Below the pieces are notes generated by a model. The model was not told the DNA's origin and made no database searches. It saw nothing but the letters and a program-made list of their open reading frames with translations. DNA of 64,000 nt, from positions 1 to 64,000 of the forward strand of contig CAJUMU010000007.1 in NCBI GenBank assembly GCA_910587675.1. Reading direction: 5' to 3'. Below, in pieces: positions 1 to 8,700 of the stretch. Every line of letters begins with the position of its first letter. Positions within the stretch are counted from its first letter, which is position 1. The stretch comes from an uncultured Alistipes sp. (GTDB lineage: Bacteria; Bacteroidota; Bacteroidia; Bacteroidales; Rikenellaceae). Made by a program: the position numbers and the translations under genes.

Positions 1-984
1 TACAATCGCAATGGCTCCAATATAATATTGGAAAGCGTAACAACGGCAGGAGGTAGAACGTATAAAACAAGCAGCGGATACGAGGCACGATACTTCATTG
101 CGGACCATCTTGGAAGCACTCGTTTAGCGACTAATTCAAGCGGCAACGTCCTCGAACAGAATGACTACATGCCCTACGGAGAACGCCACACTAATTCCGC
201 TTTGGTAGCTTCGACAAACCCGTATCTTTACAACGGAAAAGAGTCTCAAAAAGACTTTGGAATTAACTATATTGACTCTGAGGCAAGATTCCAAAGACTC
301 GATGGCGCATTTAATTCCATAGATCCCTTGTGTGAAAAATATTATTATGTTTCTCCGTACGCATACTGTGCTGCGAATCCAATAAGTCGAATTGATACAA
401 ATGGGCACAAATGGGTAGACGCCAATGGAAATGTAATGTGGTCTAACGGGAAATGGAATATGAACGCCAGTAGGGATGCAATGAGACTCGGCGTCGCTAT
501 GAGATCTTCACCAACAGGATTAGCCGTATTTAATCAAATCGCCAACAGTCCTACTCTTGTAAAGATTGAAATAAGTCCTGAAATTATGATACGGGGAAAT
601 TCATTAATCCGAGGCGAGTTTATTCCAGATAGTGGACTGGTTATCATTGACGAATCAAACCAAATGCATGCAAAAAGCGGAAAAATAATAATATACGAAG
701 GTTCAATTGAAGCTGAAATCTCTGAAAAAATACAGACAAACGACGAAACCATCAAACTAATAAAAACGCTTCCGACTGATACTGCAAAAGATACAGCAAT
801 AGGATCCGTAGGCGTTCATGAAGGAACTCATTTAACCCCAGATAATATATCCTTACAAAAAGAAAACAAAGATGCGGTCAAAGCTGGATTACCTCGAATA
901 CACGATATCGAAATAGATCCAATACGCATGCAAAACAATTACTTGAAAGAAGAATTAAAACGTTTAAATAAATTATCGAAATGA
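1..984 (+). CDS. Rhs-family protein, C-terminal part with HExxH toxin-like tip (5' end outside window)
   Basis: The reading frame is open from base 1, so only the C-terminal end is visible. The first ~120 residues carry the Rhs core signature (YFIADHLGSTR, NDYMPYGERH, YLYNGKE, then a DPLCEKYYYVSPYAYCANNPI-like segment). After the core comes a unique region of about 190 residues, the usual place for a polymorphic toxin. It contains HEGTH at bases 817-831, a match to the HExxH zinc-peptidase motif, followed by an acidic HDIEIDP segment that could hold a third ligand. The next gene overlaps the stop codon, the usual place for an immunity gene. The region is AT-rich compared with the rest of the window. 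The Rhs assignment is firm; metallopeptidase toxin activity is inferred from the motif alone. Confidence 0.85.
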   Translation, partial: YNRNGSNIILESVTTAGGRTYKTSSGYEARYFIADHLGSTRLATNSSGNVLEQNDYMPYGERHTNSALVASTNPYLYNGKESQKDFGINYIDSEARFQRLDGAFNSIDPLCEKYYYVSPYAYCAANPISRIDTNGHKWVDANGNVMWSNGKWNMNASRDAMRLGVAMRSSPTGLAVFNQIANSPTLVKIEISPEIMIRGNSLIRGEFIPDSGLVIIDESNQMHAKSGKIIIYEGSIEAEISEKIQTNDETIKLIKTLPTDTAKDTAIGSVGVHEGTHLTPDNISLQKENKDAVKAGLPRIHDIEIDPIRMQNNYLKEELKRLNKLSK

Positions 985-1463
985 AAATCTTCTTATTAAA
1001 CTTTCTCATGTTTTGTTTTACAAGCGATGGACTTGCACAAAAGGCTGATACAAATAATATATGGGAAATAATAAATACATTTTTTGTAACAATTGGGAAA
1101 GCGACCGATGATGATCATGTATATCCATATAAAGACAGCAATTATTTAGTTTTACCATGTTACATAATAGCTCCAGACGGAGACATAATTAAAGATCCCA
1201 AATACAATATACCAATTAATGATAAATTGCATATATATGAATTCGGAGATTGGGCACCACATGAGCCTGCATATTATCTTTTAGTTAAAGATGGAACTAC
1301 ATACATCATAAATACCAGAACAGGATTTCGAGAAAGTATCGTTCAGTGTATTGAATCTTTTGATAGATTAAACTTGGAATACGACGAAATGAAACAAATA
1401 ATTCGATCTGTAGTTCAGGAATATGATGCAACCGATCCTCTACCTAAAATTGAAACAAATTGA
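981..1463 (+). CDS. Candidate immunity protein for the Rhs toxin, exported
   Basis: A 160-residue protein whose ATG overlaps the Rhs stop codon (ATGA), implying translational coupling. It begins with a short hydrophobic segment ending in GLAQ, a plausible signal peptide, so it would act in the periplasm or at the envelope. The rest is acidic, mixed alpha/beta, with no motif I recognise. Position, size and coupling are what is expected of a cognate immunity protein. If the toxin tip is a zincin entering the periplasm, a periplasmic inhibitor would make sense. A perfect hairpin terminator lies about 50 bases after the stop. The family is not recognised and the role is inferred from context. Confidence 0.6.
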   Translation: MKIFLLNFLMFCFTSDGLAQKADTNNIWEIINTFFVTIGKATDDDHVYPYKDSNYLVLPCYIIAPDGDIIKDPKYNIPINDKLHIYEFGDWAPHEPAYYLLVKDGTTYIINTRTGFRESIVQCIESFDRLNLEYDEMKQIIRSVVQEYDATDPLPKIETN

Positions 1464-1511
1464 ATTTGCACAAGGCTAAATATTGTATTTCCAACAATTA
1501 GATAATATATT

Positions 1512-1555
1512 AACACAATAAGATTCTGAATATATACAGAATCTTATTGTGTTTT
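1512..1555 (+). terminator. Rho-independent terminator after the Rhs/immunity pair
   Basis: A perfect 17-bp inverted repeat (1512-1528 and 1537-1553) with an 8-base loop, ending in TTTT. It closes the toxin/immunity unit. Confidence 0.85.
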
Positions 1556-1630
1556 AATTGGAGTCAGTGATTTTTTGGTAAATTAATATAATTTCCTTAA
1601 CTTGCAGACAACAATACACAAGGCTCCACC

Positions 1631-2022
1631 GTGAAAGCAACCTACACATATCTCACCGACGGTACTAAAATAAAGGCTGTCAATGCTTTAGGCACAGATT
1701 TCGATTACATAGGCTCGTTCAAATATAATCGCAGCAATTCCAATATTACATTGGAAAGCGTTGCTTCAGCAGGAGGTAGAACGTATAAAACAAGCAGCGG
1801 ATCGAGGCTCGGTATTTCATTGCGGACCACCTCGGAAGCACTCGTTTAGCGACTAATTCAAGCGGCAACGTCCTCGAACAAAATGACTACATGCCGTACG
1901 GAGAACGTCATTCGAATTCCGCTTTGGCAGCCTCTACGAACACGTATCTTTATAACGGCAAAGAATCGCAAAAAGATTTCGGAATTAACTACATCGATTC
2001 CGAAGCTCGATTCCAACATTAG
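1631..2022 (+). pseudogene. Orphan Rhs core module, frameshifted
   Basis: This repeats the Rhs core seen at the start of the window, from TDGTKIKAVNALGTDFDYIG through RTYKTSSG and then DHLGSTR to YIDSEARFQ. Compared with the first copy one base is missing near 1803 (GGATACGAGG became GGATCGAGG). This shifts the frame and creates a stop at about 1846, and a further stop ends the core at 2020-2022, exactly where the variable tip should begin. It has no tip of its own. It is most simply a displaced Rhs core left after acquisition of a new tip, which could still recombine with the upstream copy. Confidence 0.8.
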
Positions 2023-2065
2023 AACGGAACCGTTTAATACAAAGGATAATAATCCGCTCTATATA

Positions 2066-2103
2066 AAGGCAGACTAACCATAACGGTTAAAGTCTGCCTT
2101 TTT
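2066..2103. terminator. Hairpin terminator
   Basis: A 10-bp stem (2066-2075 with 2091-2100), extended by an inner AACC/GGTT pairing and followed by TTTTT on the plus strand. It sits between the Rhs remnant and the converging minus-strand gene, so it may serve both. Confidence 0.75.
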
Positions 2104-2140
2104 ACGATTCACCGTCATTTCATAGGATCGACGGAACTCG

Positions 2141-2710
2141 CTACACTTCGATCGGCTCTTTCTCTTTTTCCGCGGCGTTTCCGACCTTACCGACGCAGTC
2201 TATCGAAACATGTTGCTTTTTATTCGGTCTGTCAGCCGCTTTAGGTTGCGTTTCGGATGTGCACATGTCGCTCTCCGTTTCTATTTTTGCATTTGCTTCG
2301 GACAACAGTCCCAACTTCTTGCGGATACGATGATGCTTCACGTAAAGGCTGTTGAGATTGTTCAGAGAGAAGATAATGCAAAGTTCCCTCGGCGAGAACC
2401 CCTCCTGCAACAGCTGGTACAGCAATCTGTCGTCTTCGCCGATCTTCAGTTCGGGACGGCAAGCCTCCGTTTGCTTACGCTCGATAATGCCATACAACAA
2501 CAGTTTCTTTGCCGACATTTCCTGCTTCAACCGAGCCGACAACAATTCGTGGTTATTACCGTACGTATACACCGTATCTATCAATATATGGATGTAGTCG
2601 AGTCTTTCCTGCGCTTCACGCCGCAATTTGTCGCCGTACAGCTTACGTTCACGAAGCACGACGAATATTATTATCGATATCAACAATATATCTATTATAA
2701 GTATTATCAT
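2141..2710 (-). CDS. Membrane-anchored protein with LuxR-like HTH
   Basis: A 189-residue protein. An N-terminal hydrophobic helix (residues ~2-19) is followed by a basic, probably coiled-coil stretch. Residues ~95-135 read LLYQLLQEGFSPRELCIIF..NLNSLYVKHHRIRKKLGL, the pattern that ends many Bacteroidetes TPR-type membrane regulators with a LuxR/GerE-like helix-turn-helix. The C-terminal ~50 residues are charged and low in complexity. It lacks the TPR sensor part of those regulators, so it is either a natural short form or a C-terminal remnant. It converges on the Rhs remnant and diverges from the secretion operon across a 351-base spacer, so a regulatory link to that operon is possible but not shown. 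Confidence 0.55.
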   Translation of the reverse strand: MIILIIDILLISIIIFVVLRERKLYGDKLRREAQERLDYIHILIDTVYTYGNNHELLSARLKQEMSAKKLLLYGIIERKQTEACRPELKIGEDDRLLYQLLQEGFSPRELCIIFSLNNLNSLYVKHHRIRKKLGLLSEANAKIETESDMCTSETQPKAADRPNKKQHVSIDCVGKVGNAAEKEKEPIEV

Positions 2711-3031
2711 CTGGGCAGTATTTTGGGATCATGAATATCATAAACGATTATCGGCCTTACCTCGTTTTACCCGCGGTCGGACATCGAAATATTATATCAC
2801 GGGGCTCGGGAACGTGTCAGCATAGGCGAATTATTTATTGAAAGTTAGCGATTATTATTCGCACAGATCAACACCCTCCAATACCCATATGATTGATTTA
2901 CAGCAAGTTGATATTACAAAATATAAAAGTAAGATTATTTTCGATTATTGACACTTATAATCAGCGATTTACCATTGTCGTGTAAGGTTGGATTTTGGCG
3001 AATTCATGCGAATCGAGCTGCTTTCGGAGCA

Positions 3032-3039
3032 TAAATTTG
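3032..3039 (+). promoter_or_regulatory. Possible -7 box of the secretion operon, in the 2711-3061 spacer
   Basis: TAAATTTG matches the Bacteroidetes -7 consensus TAnnTTTG, 22 bases before the first ATG of the secretion operon. I see no good -33 box at the normal distance. The rest of the 351-base spacer (2711-3061) is AT-rich with no convincing gene or strong hairpin. Confidence 0.4.
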
Positions 3040-3061
3040 TAACAACTAACCCTTTTATCAA

Positions 3062-3484
3062 ATGAATGCTTCAATCATCGATTTTCGCTCCCGCAGCCTT
3101 CGCGCATTTTCACTTTCGGAGCTTTTGGTGGTGCTGGTCATCGTCGGCATACTGGTTCTTATCGCCCTGCCGAATCTCATGCCTTTGATCTCGCGGGCCA
3201 AAGCCTCCGAGGCGCAACAGCAACTCACCTATCTGCACACGTTGCAGAAGTCTCATTTCTATACCTACTCGCGCTATTCGTCGTCGACGGAGGAGCTCGG
3301 ATTCGAACAGTCGACGTTGGTCACCGACGGCGGCGGCGCCAACTACCTTATCGAGATCGCGGAGGCGTCGGAGCATGGTTTCCGCGCCACGGCGACCGCA
3401 GTCGTTGATTTCGACGGCGACGGCGTCTACAACGTATGGGAGATCGACGAGCAGAAACATCTGCGCGAAACCGTAAAAGACTGA
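3062..3484 (+). CDS. Major pseudopilin-like protein (GspG/PulG type)
   Basis: A 140-residue type IV pilin-like protein. A short basic leader is followed by RAFSLSELLVVLVIVGILVL, the classic class III signal: predicted cleavage after Ala15, Phe16 as the N-methylated residue, Glu20 at position +5, then a ~20-residue hydrophobic helix. The C-terminal domain is small, contains a D-rich DFDGDGVYNVWEID segment resembling the calcium site of GspG-type pseudopilins, and has no cysteine pair. As first gene of the operon and the only pilin with a DGDG-like loop it is the best candidate for the major pseudopilin. The leader peptidase gene follows 5 bases later. Firm as a pilin-like protein, fairly firm as the major subunit. 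Confidence 0.85.
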   Translation: MNASIIDFRSRSLRAFSLSELLVVLVIVGILVLIALPNLMPLISRAKASEAQQQLTYLHTLQKSHFYTYSRYSSSTEELGFEQSTLVTDGGGANYLIEIAEASEHGFRATATAVVDFDGDGVYNVWEIDEQKHLRETVKD

Positions 3485-3489
3485 CTACC

Positions 3490-3963
3490 ATGTCGATCTC
3501 AGCCTTCATATGGTTCGCACCCGCCGCGGCGTCGCTGCCGATAGTCGTCTCGGATTTCCGCAGACGTCGGGTGTCGGTAACATGGCTCGCGGCGCTATTC
3601 GTCGCCTCGGTCTTCGCCTCCGCATATTCCGAATCGTTGCGGGCGGCAATGACGCATCTTCTGTACGGCTGCACACTCGCCGCGCTGCTCATGCTATGCC
3701 TCGCGGGGTATCTGAAACTGCGTTACCGACGCGTTCGCCTCGGCACGGCATTCGGCGCAGGCGACCTCTGCCACATCATCGCCCTGAGCCCGCTGTTCCC
3801 GCCCACCGACTTGTTGAAACTGCTCGTCGCGGCGGCGGCGATATCGCTGGCGTGGTATCGAATCCTTAACCGCGGACGGCGCAGCACGATACCATTTGCG
3901 GGAATGATCGGCATAACCCTTATATGCGTAACCGTAATTCGTTTCTGCATGCTATGTCTGTAA
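3490..3963 (+). CDS. Prepilin leader peptidase (GspO/PilD, short form)
   Basis: An integral membrane aspartyl protease of the A24 family that would cut, and in long forms methylate, the pseudopilins of this operon. Both catalytic aspartates are visible: Asp22 in VSDFRRRRVS and Asp92 in the GxGD motif FGAGDLCH. There are four to five hydrophobic segments. At 157 residues it lacks the N-terminal cysteine-rich methylase domain of long PilD proteins, as in the short TcpJ/archaeal-type peptidases. I chose the ATG at 3490, five bases after the pseudopilin stop, over an upstream start at 3436 inside that gene. The following gene overlaps its end. Confidence 0.88.
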   Translation: MSISAFIWFAPAAASLPIVVSDFRRRRVSVTWLAALFVASVFASAYSESLRAAMTHLLYGCTLAALLMLCLAGYLKLRYRRVRLGTAFGAGDLCHIIALSPLFPPTDLLKLLVAAAAISLAWYRILNRGRRSTIPFAGMIGITLICVTVIRFCMLCL

Positions 3964-5360
3964 TCGAACATATACCTACCGAGATAGTGCAACTTCTCTC
4001 GGCCGCCGACGCCGCGGCTTATCGACTCGTGCCTTGCGGCCGCGACGGCGATCTGGTACGGTTTTACGGCTGCGACACGAAAGACTACACCGACGCGAGC
4101 GAAGAGCTGGAGGTGTTGTACGGCTGGCAGACAGCCGTCGAACCGATTGCCGAAGAGGATCTGCAACGTCTGCTGCTGCGGTATTACCGCACGGAGCGGG
4201 CGGGCGCAACAACGTGTCGCACGGCCGAGACCGATTCGGGACAGAGTTTTTTATACTCGCTCATCGGCGAGGCGCTTAGCGACTGCGCCAGCGACATACA
4301 TATCGAGTGTTACAAGGATCGTTGCCGCATACGCCTGCGAATCGACGGCCGACTGACGGAACGTTACGTCGTCGAGAAGCAACGTTACGCGCCTCTTATC
4401 AATCAAATCAAGATACTCTCCGACCTCGACATATCCGAAAAACGTCTGCCGCAGGACGGCCGTATCGGTTACGACCGCGACGGAGCGAAGTTCGACGTGC
4501 GCGTGTCGGTGTTGCCTACCATTTACGGCGAAAAGGTCGTAATGCGACTTCTGACGAGGCAGACCGAACTGCTGGAACTTCGCAACCTCGGCTTCACGCC
4601 CCGTCAGTATGAAGATTATTGCCGAGCCGTGCGCCGCCCGTTCGGAATGATTCTGATATGCGGTCCGACGGGTTCGGGCAAGAGCACGACGCTCTACGCC
4701 ACGCTCCGACGTCTGAACGCCTCGACGGATAATATCCTCACCATCGAAGACCCCGTGGAGTACACGCTCGAAGGCGTGAATCAAGTACAGCTTAAAGAGG
4801 AGATCGGGCTCACGTTCGGCAGCGCGCTGCGCACGTTTCTGCGTCAGGATCCCGACATTATAATGCTCGGCGAGGTACGCGATCCCGACACGGCGCAGAT
4901 GGCCGTACGCTCGGCTCTCACGGGGCATCTGCTCTTCTCGACCATACACACCAACACGGCGTGGGGAGCCGTGGCCCGCCTCGCGGACATGGGCGTGCAT
5001 CCGTATTTGATCGCAGATACGCTGGTCATGACCGTGGCGCAGCGGCTCGTGCGACTGTTGTGCCCGCACTGCAAGCGGCGGGCGGCTGCGAGCGCGCCTC
5101 GCGATATCGAGGCCGACGTATATTTCGAGGCCGTCGGCTGCGAGCGATGTTACTATACGGGCTATGCGGGACGTCGGGCAATATACGAGGTGATCCCCTT
5201 GGACGACGAACTGGCCGCGGCGGCGCGGGCAGGAGACACGGAGATAGCGCGACTGCTCGCCGAACGCGGCATAACGTCGCTTCGCGATGCGGTCATCGAC
5301 CTTTTCCGACGGGGCGAGACTTCGCTCGACGAATTGATTCCGATGCTTAACAGCCGATGA
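3954..5360 (+). CDS. gspE: Type II secretion/type IV pilus assembly ATPase (GspE/PilB)
   Basis: A hexameric secretion ATPase of about 468 residues that drives pseudopilus growth from the cytoplasmic side. Visible motifs: Walker A GPTGSGKS (~237-244), the Asp box around TIEDPVE, Walker B PDIIMLGEVRD (~301-311), the His box STIHTNTA, and a tetracysteine zinc site (CPHC and, ~30 residues on, CERC) typical of GspE/PilB. The N-terminal region before the ATPase is short (~110 residues) with a reduced docking domain. The ATG at 3954 overlaps the end of the peptidase gene; the earlier start at 3924 would overlap more. The secretin starts one base after its stop. Confidence 0.93.
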   Translation: MSVIEHIPTEIVQLLSAADAAAYRLVPCGRDGDLVRFYGCDTKDYTDASEELEVLYGWQTAVEPIAEEDLQRLLLRYYRTERAGATTCRTAETDSGQSFLYSLIGEALSDCASDIHIECYKDRCRIRLRIDGRLTERYVVEKQRYAPLINQIKILSDLDISEKRLPQDGRIGYDRDGAKFDVRVSVLPTIYGEKVVMRLLTRQTELLELRNLGFTPRQYEDYCRAVRRPFGMILICGPTGSGKSTTLYATLRRLNASTDNILTIEDPVEYTLEGVNQVQLKEEIGLTFGSALRTFLRQDPDIIMLGEVRDPDTAQMAVRSALTGHLLFSTIHTNTAWGAVARLADMGVHPYLIADTLVMTVAQRLVRLLCPHCKRRAAASAPRDIEADVYFEAVGCERCYYTGYAGRRAIYEVIPLDDELAAAARAGDTEIARLLAERGITSLRDAVIDLFRRGETSLDELIPMLNSR

Positions 5361-5361
5361 T

Positions 5362-7266
5362 ATGAAAAGATTACTGTTTTTAATGCTGCTCTGCGCAGCG
5401 TCGGCCGCGGCCGAGATTCCGACAAGGTCGTCGGGCTCCGCAACCATGCAGGAACGTTCCGACACTCTGCGCATCGACGGATTGGAGGACAGACTGTCGG
5501 CCCTCGTCGAGCGCGATCCTCGGTTCGGGCAGGAGGTGGACGTCACATCGGGTCGGTTGTCCGTGGGAGAGCTGCTGCGAAATATCGCGCGGGCGAGCGG
5601 CGTCAATCTGAGCGTCCGCAGCGTCGACCAGACACCCGTTACATGCAATTTCACCCGTACCCGCGTGGATGATCTGCTGCGATTCCTGTGTCTCGAATAT
5701 CGGCTCGACATCGAAGTTACGGGCAACATAGTATCGGTCTTTCCCGCCGCCGCGCCCGAGGATCCCGCGCCCGATCCCGACATCGTTTTCGAGGCCCGCG
5801 ACACGTCGCTGTCATTCGATCTGCACGGCGAGCGGCTGATAGACGTCACGAAGAAGATAACCCGCCTCACGGGCCGCAACATAATCGTCCCGCAGACACT
5901 TTACGACCATAAAGTCTCGGGCTATGTCCGTCGCATGCCTTTTGCCGCGGCGTTGCTCACACTGGGCGAGGTGAACGGGCTCCTCGCCGAGCGAAGCTCC
6001 GACGACATCTGGAGTATCCGCGACGCACAGAGCGATAACGGCGCGCCTGTTGCCGCATCGACATACGCTCGTCGCCGCAGTTTCGACGAAAACGAACTTC
6101 GGGTAGATTCGCTCGGACGCATAACGGCGCATATCGCCCACGGCGACGCGCAGGATATCGTGCTCGATCTGTGCGAGCAGATGAATCTGAACCACTATTT
6201 CCGCACCCCCTTGAGCCTCACGGTCGGAATATGGGTAGACGATATCGATTTCGAAACACTGCTGGCGGTGCTGCTCAAAGGATCCGAATACTCGTTTTAC
6301 GAACATCGCGGCATCTGGATCTTCGGCGCCGCTGCGAGCGACCGCCTCGGCTCGGCCACCGTGGTGGAGCTCGAATACCGATCGGTATCCAAGGCCGAGG
6401 AGCTTATCCCCTCGACGCTCAAAGAGGGCGTCGAGATCAAGTCGTTTCCCGACCTGAATGCCTTGATCCTCGGCGGCGACCGTCGCGACGTGTCGCGCAC
6501 GGAGGCATTCCTGCGATCGATAGACCGCCCCGTACCGCTCATAACCATGGAGATCATCATCGCCGAGGTACAGCGCAGCGACATACGCGAGATGGGCATA
6601 GGCGGCGGAGTGGGATCGTCGCCCGCGACCACCTCGGGCACGCTGGGCGACGGTGTGGACATGACCTTCGGCGCAGGCGCGGTGAACAACCTGCTGCACC
6701 GAATACGCGGCACGGTGAATCTGGGACGCGTAACGCCCAACTTCTACCTCAGCCTGCATGCGCTGGAGGAAAAGGGCACCGTACGCCTGCAATCCACCCC
6801 CAAGCTCTCGACGCTCAACGGACACGAAGCGGTGCTCACCAGCGGCGAGACGCAGTATTACAAAGAGGTGCAAAACAACTATTACGGTACGCAAAACCCC
6901 ATACAGTCCGAGTCTTACACGTGGAAATCCGTCGATGCCGACCTTTCGATCAAGGTCACGCCATACGTGTCGCGCGACGGGCACATAACGCTGGAGATAG
7001 AGTTCGAGCAGACGGAGTTCACGGACCGCACCGAAAAAAATGCGCCGCCCGGAACCTCCATGCGCAGTTTCAAATCCATCGTGAAGGTTCAGAACGAGGA
7101 GATGGTTCTGCTCGGAGGGCTCGACCGCAACAGTTTCGAACGCTCCTCGCGCGGCATACCGTTTCTTGCGCGGGTACCCGTCATAAAGTGGTTCTTCGGG
7201 AAAGAGAAGCGCAACAAGATAGAACGCTCGCTCAACATATTCATCAAACCGACGGTAATAGAATAA
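5362..7266 (+). CDS. gspD: Secretin (GspD/PilQ family)
   Basis: A 634-residue outer-membrane channel protein with signal peptide (MKRLLFLMLLCAASAAAE). An STN/N0-like domain lies near residues 40-110, then N1-like repeats. The C-terminal secretin domain contains the hallmark LSTLNGHEAVLTSGETQYYK and ends with VLLGGLDRNS, SSRGIPFLARVPVIKWFFG and IFIKPTVI. This is the classic PilQ/GspD barrel and closing sequence. No clear C-terminal S domain is present, so a pilotin may act differently or the lipoprotein three genes on may help. It starts one base after the ATPase stop, so it is cotranscribed. Confidence 0.93.
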   Translation: MKRLLFLMLLCAASAAAEIPTRSSGSATMQERSDTLRIDGLEDRLSALVERDPRFGQEVDVTSGRLSVGELLRNIARASGVNLSVRSVDQTPVTCNFTRTRVDDLLRFLCLEYRLDIEVTGNIVSVFPAAAPEDPAPDPDIVFEARDTSLSFDLHGERLIDVTKKITRLTGRNIIVPQTLYDHKVSGYVRRMPFAAALLTLGEVNGLLAERSSDDIWSIRDAQSDNGAPVAASTYARRRSFDENELRVDSLGRITAHIAHGDAQDIVLDLCEQMNLNHYFRTPLSLTVGIWVDDIDFETLLAVLLKGSEYSFYEHRGIWIFGAAASDRLGSATVVELEYRSVSKAEELIPSTLKEGVEIKSFPDLNALILGGDRRDVSRTEAFLRSIDRPVPLITMEIIIAEVQRSDIREMGIGGGVGSSPATTSGTLGDGVDMTFGAGAVNNLLHRIRGTVNLGRVTPNFYLSLHALEEKGTVRLQSTPKLSTLNGHEAVLTSGETQYYKEVQNNYYGTQNPIQSESYTWKSVDADLSIKVTPYVSRDGHITLEIEFEQTEFTDRTEKNAPPGTSMRSFKSIVKVQNEEMVLLGGLDRNSFERSSRGIPFLARVPVIKWFFGKEKRNKIERSLNIFIKPTVIE

Positions 7267-7279
7267 GAACGATACAGCC

Positions 7280-8218
7280 ATGAAACCGTTTCCTCCGATA
7301 CTGTTCCTCACGGCCGAGTACGACGCCTCGGGCCGATACTCATTGTCCGCCCGCCGACAGAACGGCGAAGAGGTCGTCGGGGCGTGGACTCCGCTTGTTC
7401 GCAGCCATATCGTCGCAGTGGTAGTATGCGGCCACGGAGTCATCACGAAACCTTCCGACGGCGATATAGCCCGACGGGTCGAGGCCGACGAGGATACGTT
7501 CTTGAGCAGCCGCTCGGGAGACGACGTCTCGTTTTTCCGCCGCGAACGCATGTCGTCGCTCGAATCCGATCTTGCCCTCCGCGGGATCGTTCCCGCGGAC
7601 CGCTTCTGCACGGCCAAGGCCGCCGATATGCCCGCCGCGGCCGCGATATATGCCGAGCGCGTACGCACCGCGACGAGCCCTCGGCGACTGTTGCGGCCCT
7701 CCGACACGAGTTCGGCGGTATTGCAGGCCTGCACGAGGCGCATATATATTCCCGTTCTCTGCGTGTGGCTGTCGCTGCTGTCGGCCAATGCTTTTATCTC
7801 CGCGAAACTGAACTCCGAGCGGGAGCGGCTTCGCGGCGAACTCTCGGCGCGCGAACACCGCGAAAGCCGACGCACGGCAGACAACGAGAGCGAACGGTCC
7901 TTGATCCGCGCCTTCTCCGAGCGTCCGAGCGTTCCGCGTGCCGTCGTCTGCGACCGCATAGCCGCCGCAGTGCCCGAACCTATACGTCTGCGTTCGATCG
8001 GTGTGGAACCGCCCGTCAAACGTTTCGAGGCGGGCAAACCGCTGTTGCGTCGCGAGAACAACGTTACCGTAATCGGATCGGCGCCATCGTCGGCCGCGGT
8101 ATCGGAGTTCGTCGCCAGACTCTCTGCAAGCGGAGTGTTCCGTTCGGTGAACCTCGCCTCCATAGAACGCGAACGCAACGCCTCGACCCTCGACTTCGAA
8201 ATAGATCTCGAACCATGA
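7280..8218 (+). CDS. Inner-membrane assembly protein, GspL/PilM-PilN-like
   Basis: A 312-residue bitopic protein: ~150 cytoplasmic residues, one membrane helix (IYIPVLCVWLSLLSANAFISA, ~153-173), a coiled-coil segment (LNSERERLRGELSAREHRES), and a C-terminal ferredoxin-like part whose end (VIGSAPSSAAVSEFVARLSASGVFRSVNL) is the typical ending of PilN/GspL periplasmic domains. In these machines GspL (or PilM plus PilN) couples the ATPase to the periplasmic parts. The cytoplasmic domain is shorter than a full actin-like PilM domain. Position between secretin and a GspM/PilO-like gene supports the call. Direct similarity of the N-terminal half is weak. Confidence 0.65.
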   Translation: MKPFPPILFLTAEYDASGRYSLSARRQNGEEVVGAWTPLVRSHIVAVVVCGHGVITKPSDGDIARRVEADEDTFLSSRSGDDVSFFRRERMSSLESDLALRGIVPADRFCTAKAADMPAAAAIYAERVRTATSPRRLLRPSDTSSAVLQACTRRIYIPVLCVWLSLLSANAFISAKLNSERERLRGELSAREHRESRRTADNESERSLIRAFSERPSVPRAVVCDRIAAAVPEPIRLRSIGVEPPVKRFEAGKPLLRRENNVTVIGSAPSSAAVSEFVARLSASGVFRSVNLASIERERNASTLDFEIDLEP

Positions 8219-8700
8219 AACTACCCTACCGCTATCGAGGCCTCGCGATGATGATCGCCCTGCTCATACTGCTGCCCGCCGCGGCGTGGCGTTACGCCCT
8301 ACGCGATACCGTCCGCACGGCTTCGGAGTGTCTGAAGTTGCGCGCCGAGATATCCGCCCTACCCGATACGGCCGAAGACGCCGCGAGCGGATTACGCAAT
8401 CGACGGGAACTGATACTCTCGGGGCTGCTTCTCGACCACATAGGACGCGACGTGCGCGTCACGGGCTACACGCCCGCGGTTACCGAACGCCGAGGGTCGC
8501 TGGCTCTGCATACGGCGGAGGTCGCTCTGACGGGAACGTTCGCCGAACTGCTGCGCATCCTCCACCGTATCGAACGCGAAGTGCCAGAATGCGCGGTGCG
8601 TTCAGCCGTATGGCGGCTCACGGAAGACCGAGCCGCGCCGAACGGGCGACTTACCCTCACGATGTACATTCAACAAATCTGCAAAACCGACAATCTATGA
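8215..8700 (+). CDS. GspM/PilO-like assembly protein
   Basis: A 161-residue protein with a short cytoplasmic N terminus, one membrane helix (LAMMIALLILLPAAAWRYAL, ~10-29), a short helical linker and a small alpha/beta domain ending ALTGTFAELLRILHRIEREVPECAVRSAVWRLTED. That segment is the recurrent PilO/GspM ferredoxin-like pattern (a GxFxxLLxLLxxLE repeat). The ATG at 8215 overlaps the stop of the preceding gene (ATGA), so the two are coupled as expected for L/M or N/O partners, which heterodimerise in the inner membrane. The call rests on topology, order and this pattern rather than strong identity. Confidence 0.65.
   Translation: MKLPYRYRGLAMMIALLILLPAAAWRYALRDTVRTASECLKLRAEISALPDTAEDAASGLRNRRELILSGLLLDHIGRDVRVTGYTPAVTERRGSLALHTAEVALTGTFAELLRILHRIEREVPECAVRSAVWRLTEDRAAPNGRLTLTMYIQQICKTDNL

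Noticed and set aside
4251..5882. 543-residue minus-strand open frame
   Set aside because: Antisense to gspE/gspD; no recognisable motif and unnatural composition.
5812..8178. 788-residue minus-strand open frame
   Set aside because: Shadow of the secretin and GspL-like genes in high-GC DNA: low-complexity Arg/Ser/Ala-rich translation with no domain, while the plus-strand products are clear families.
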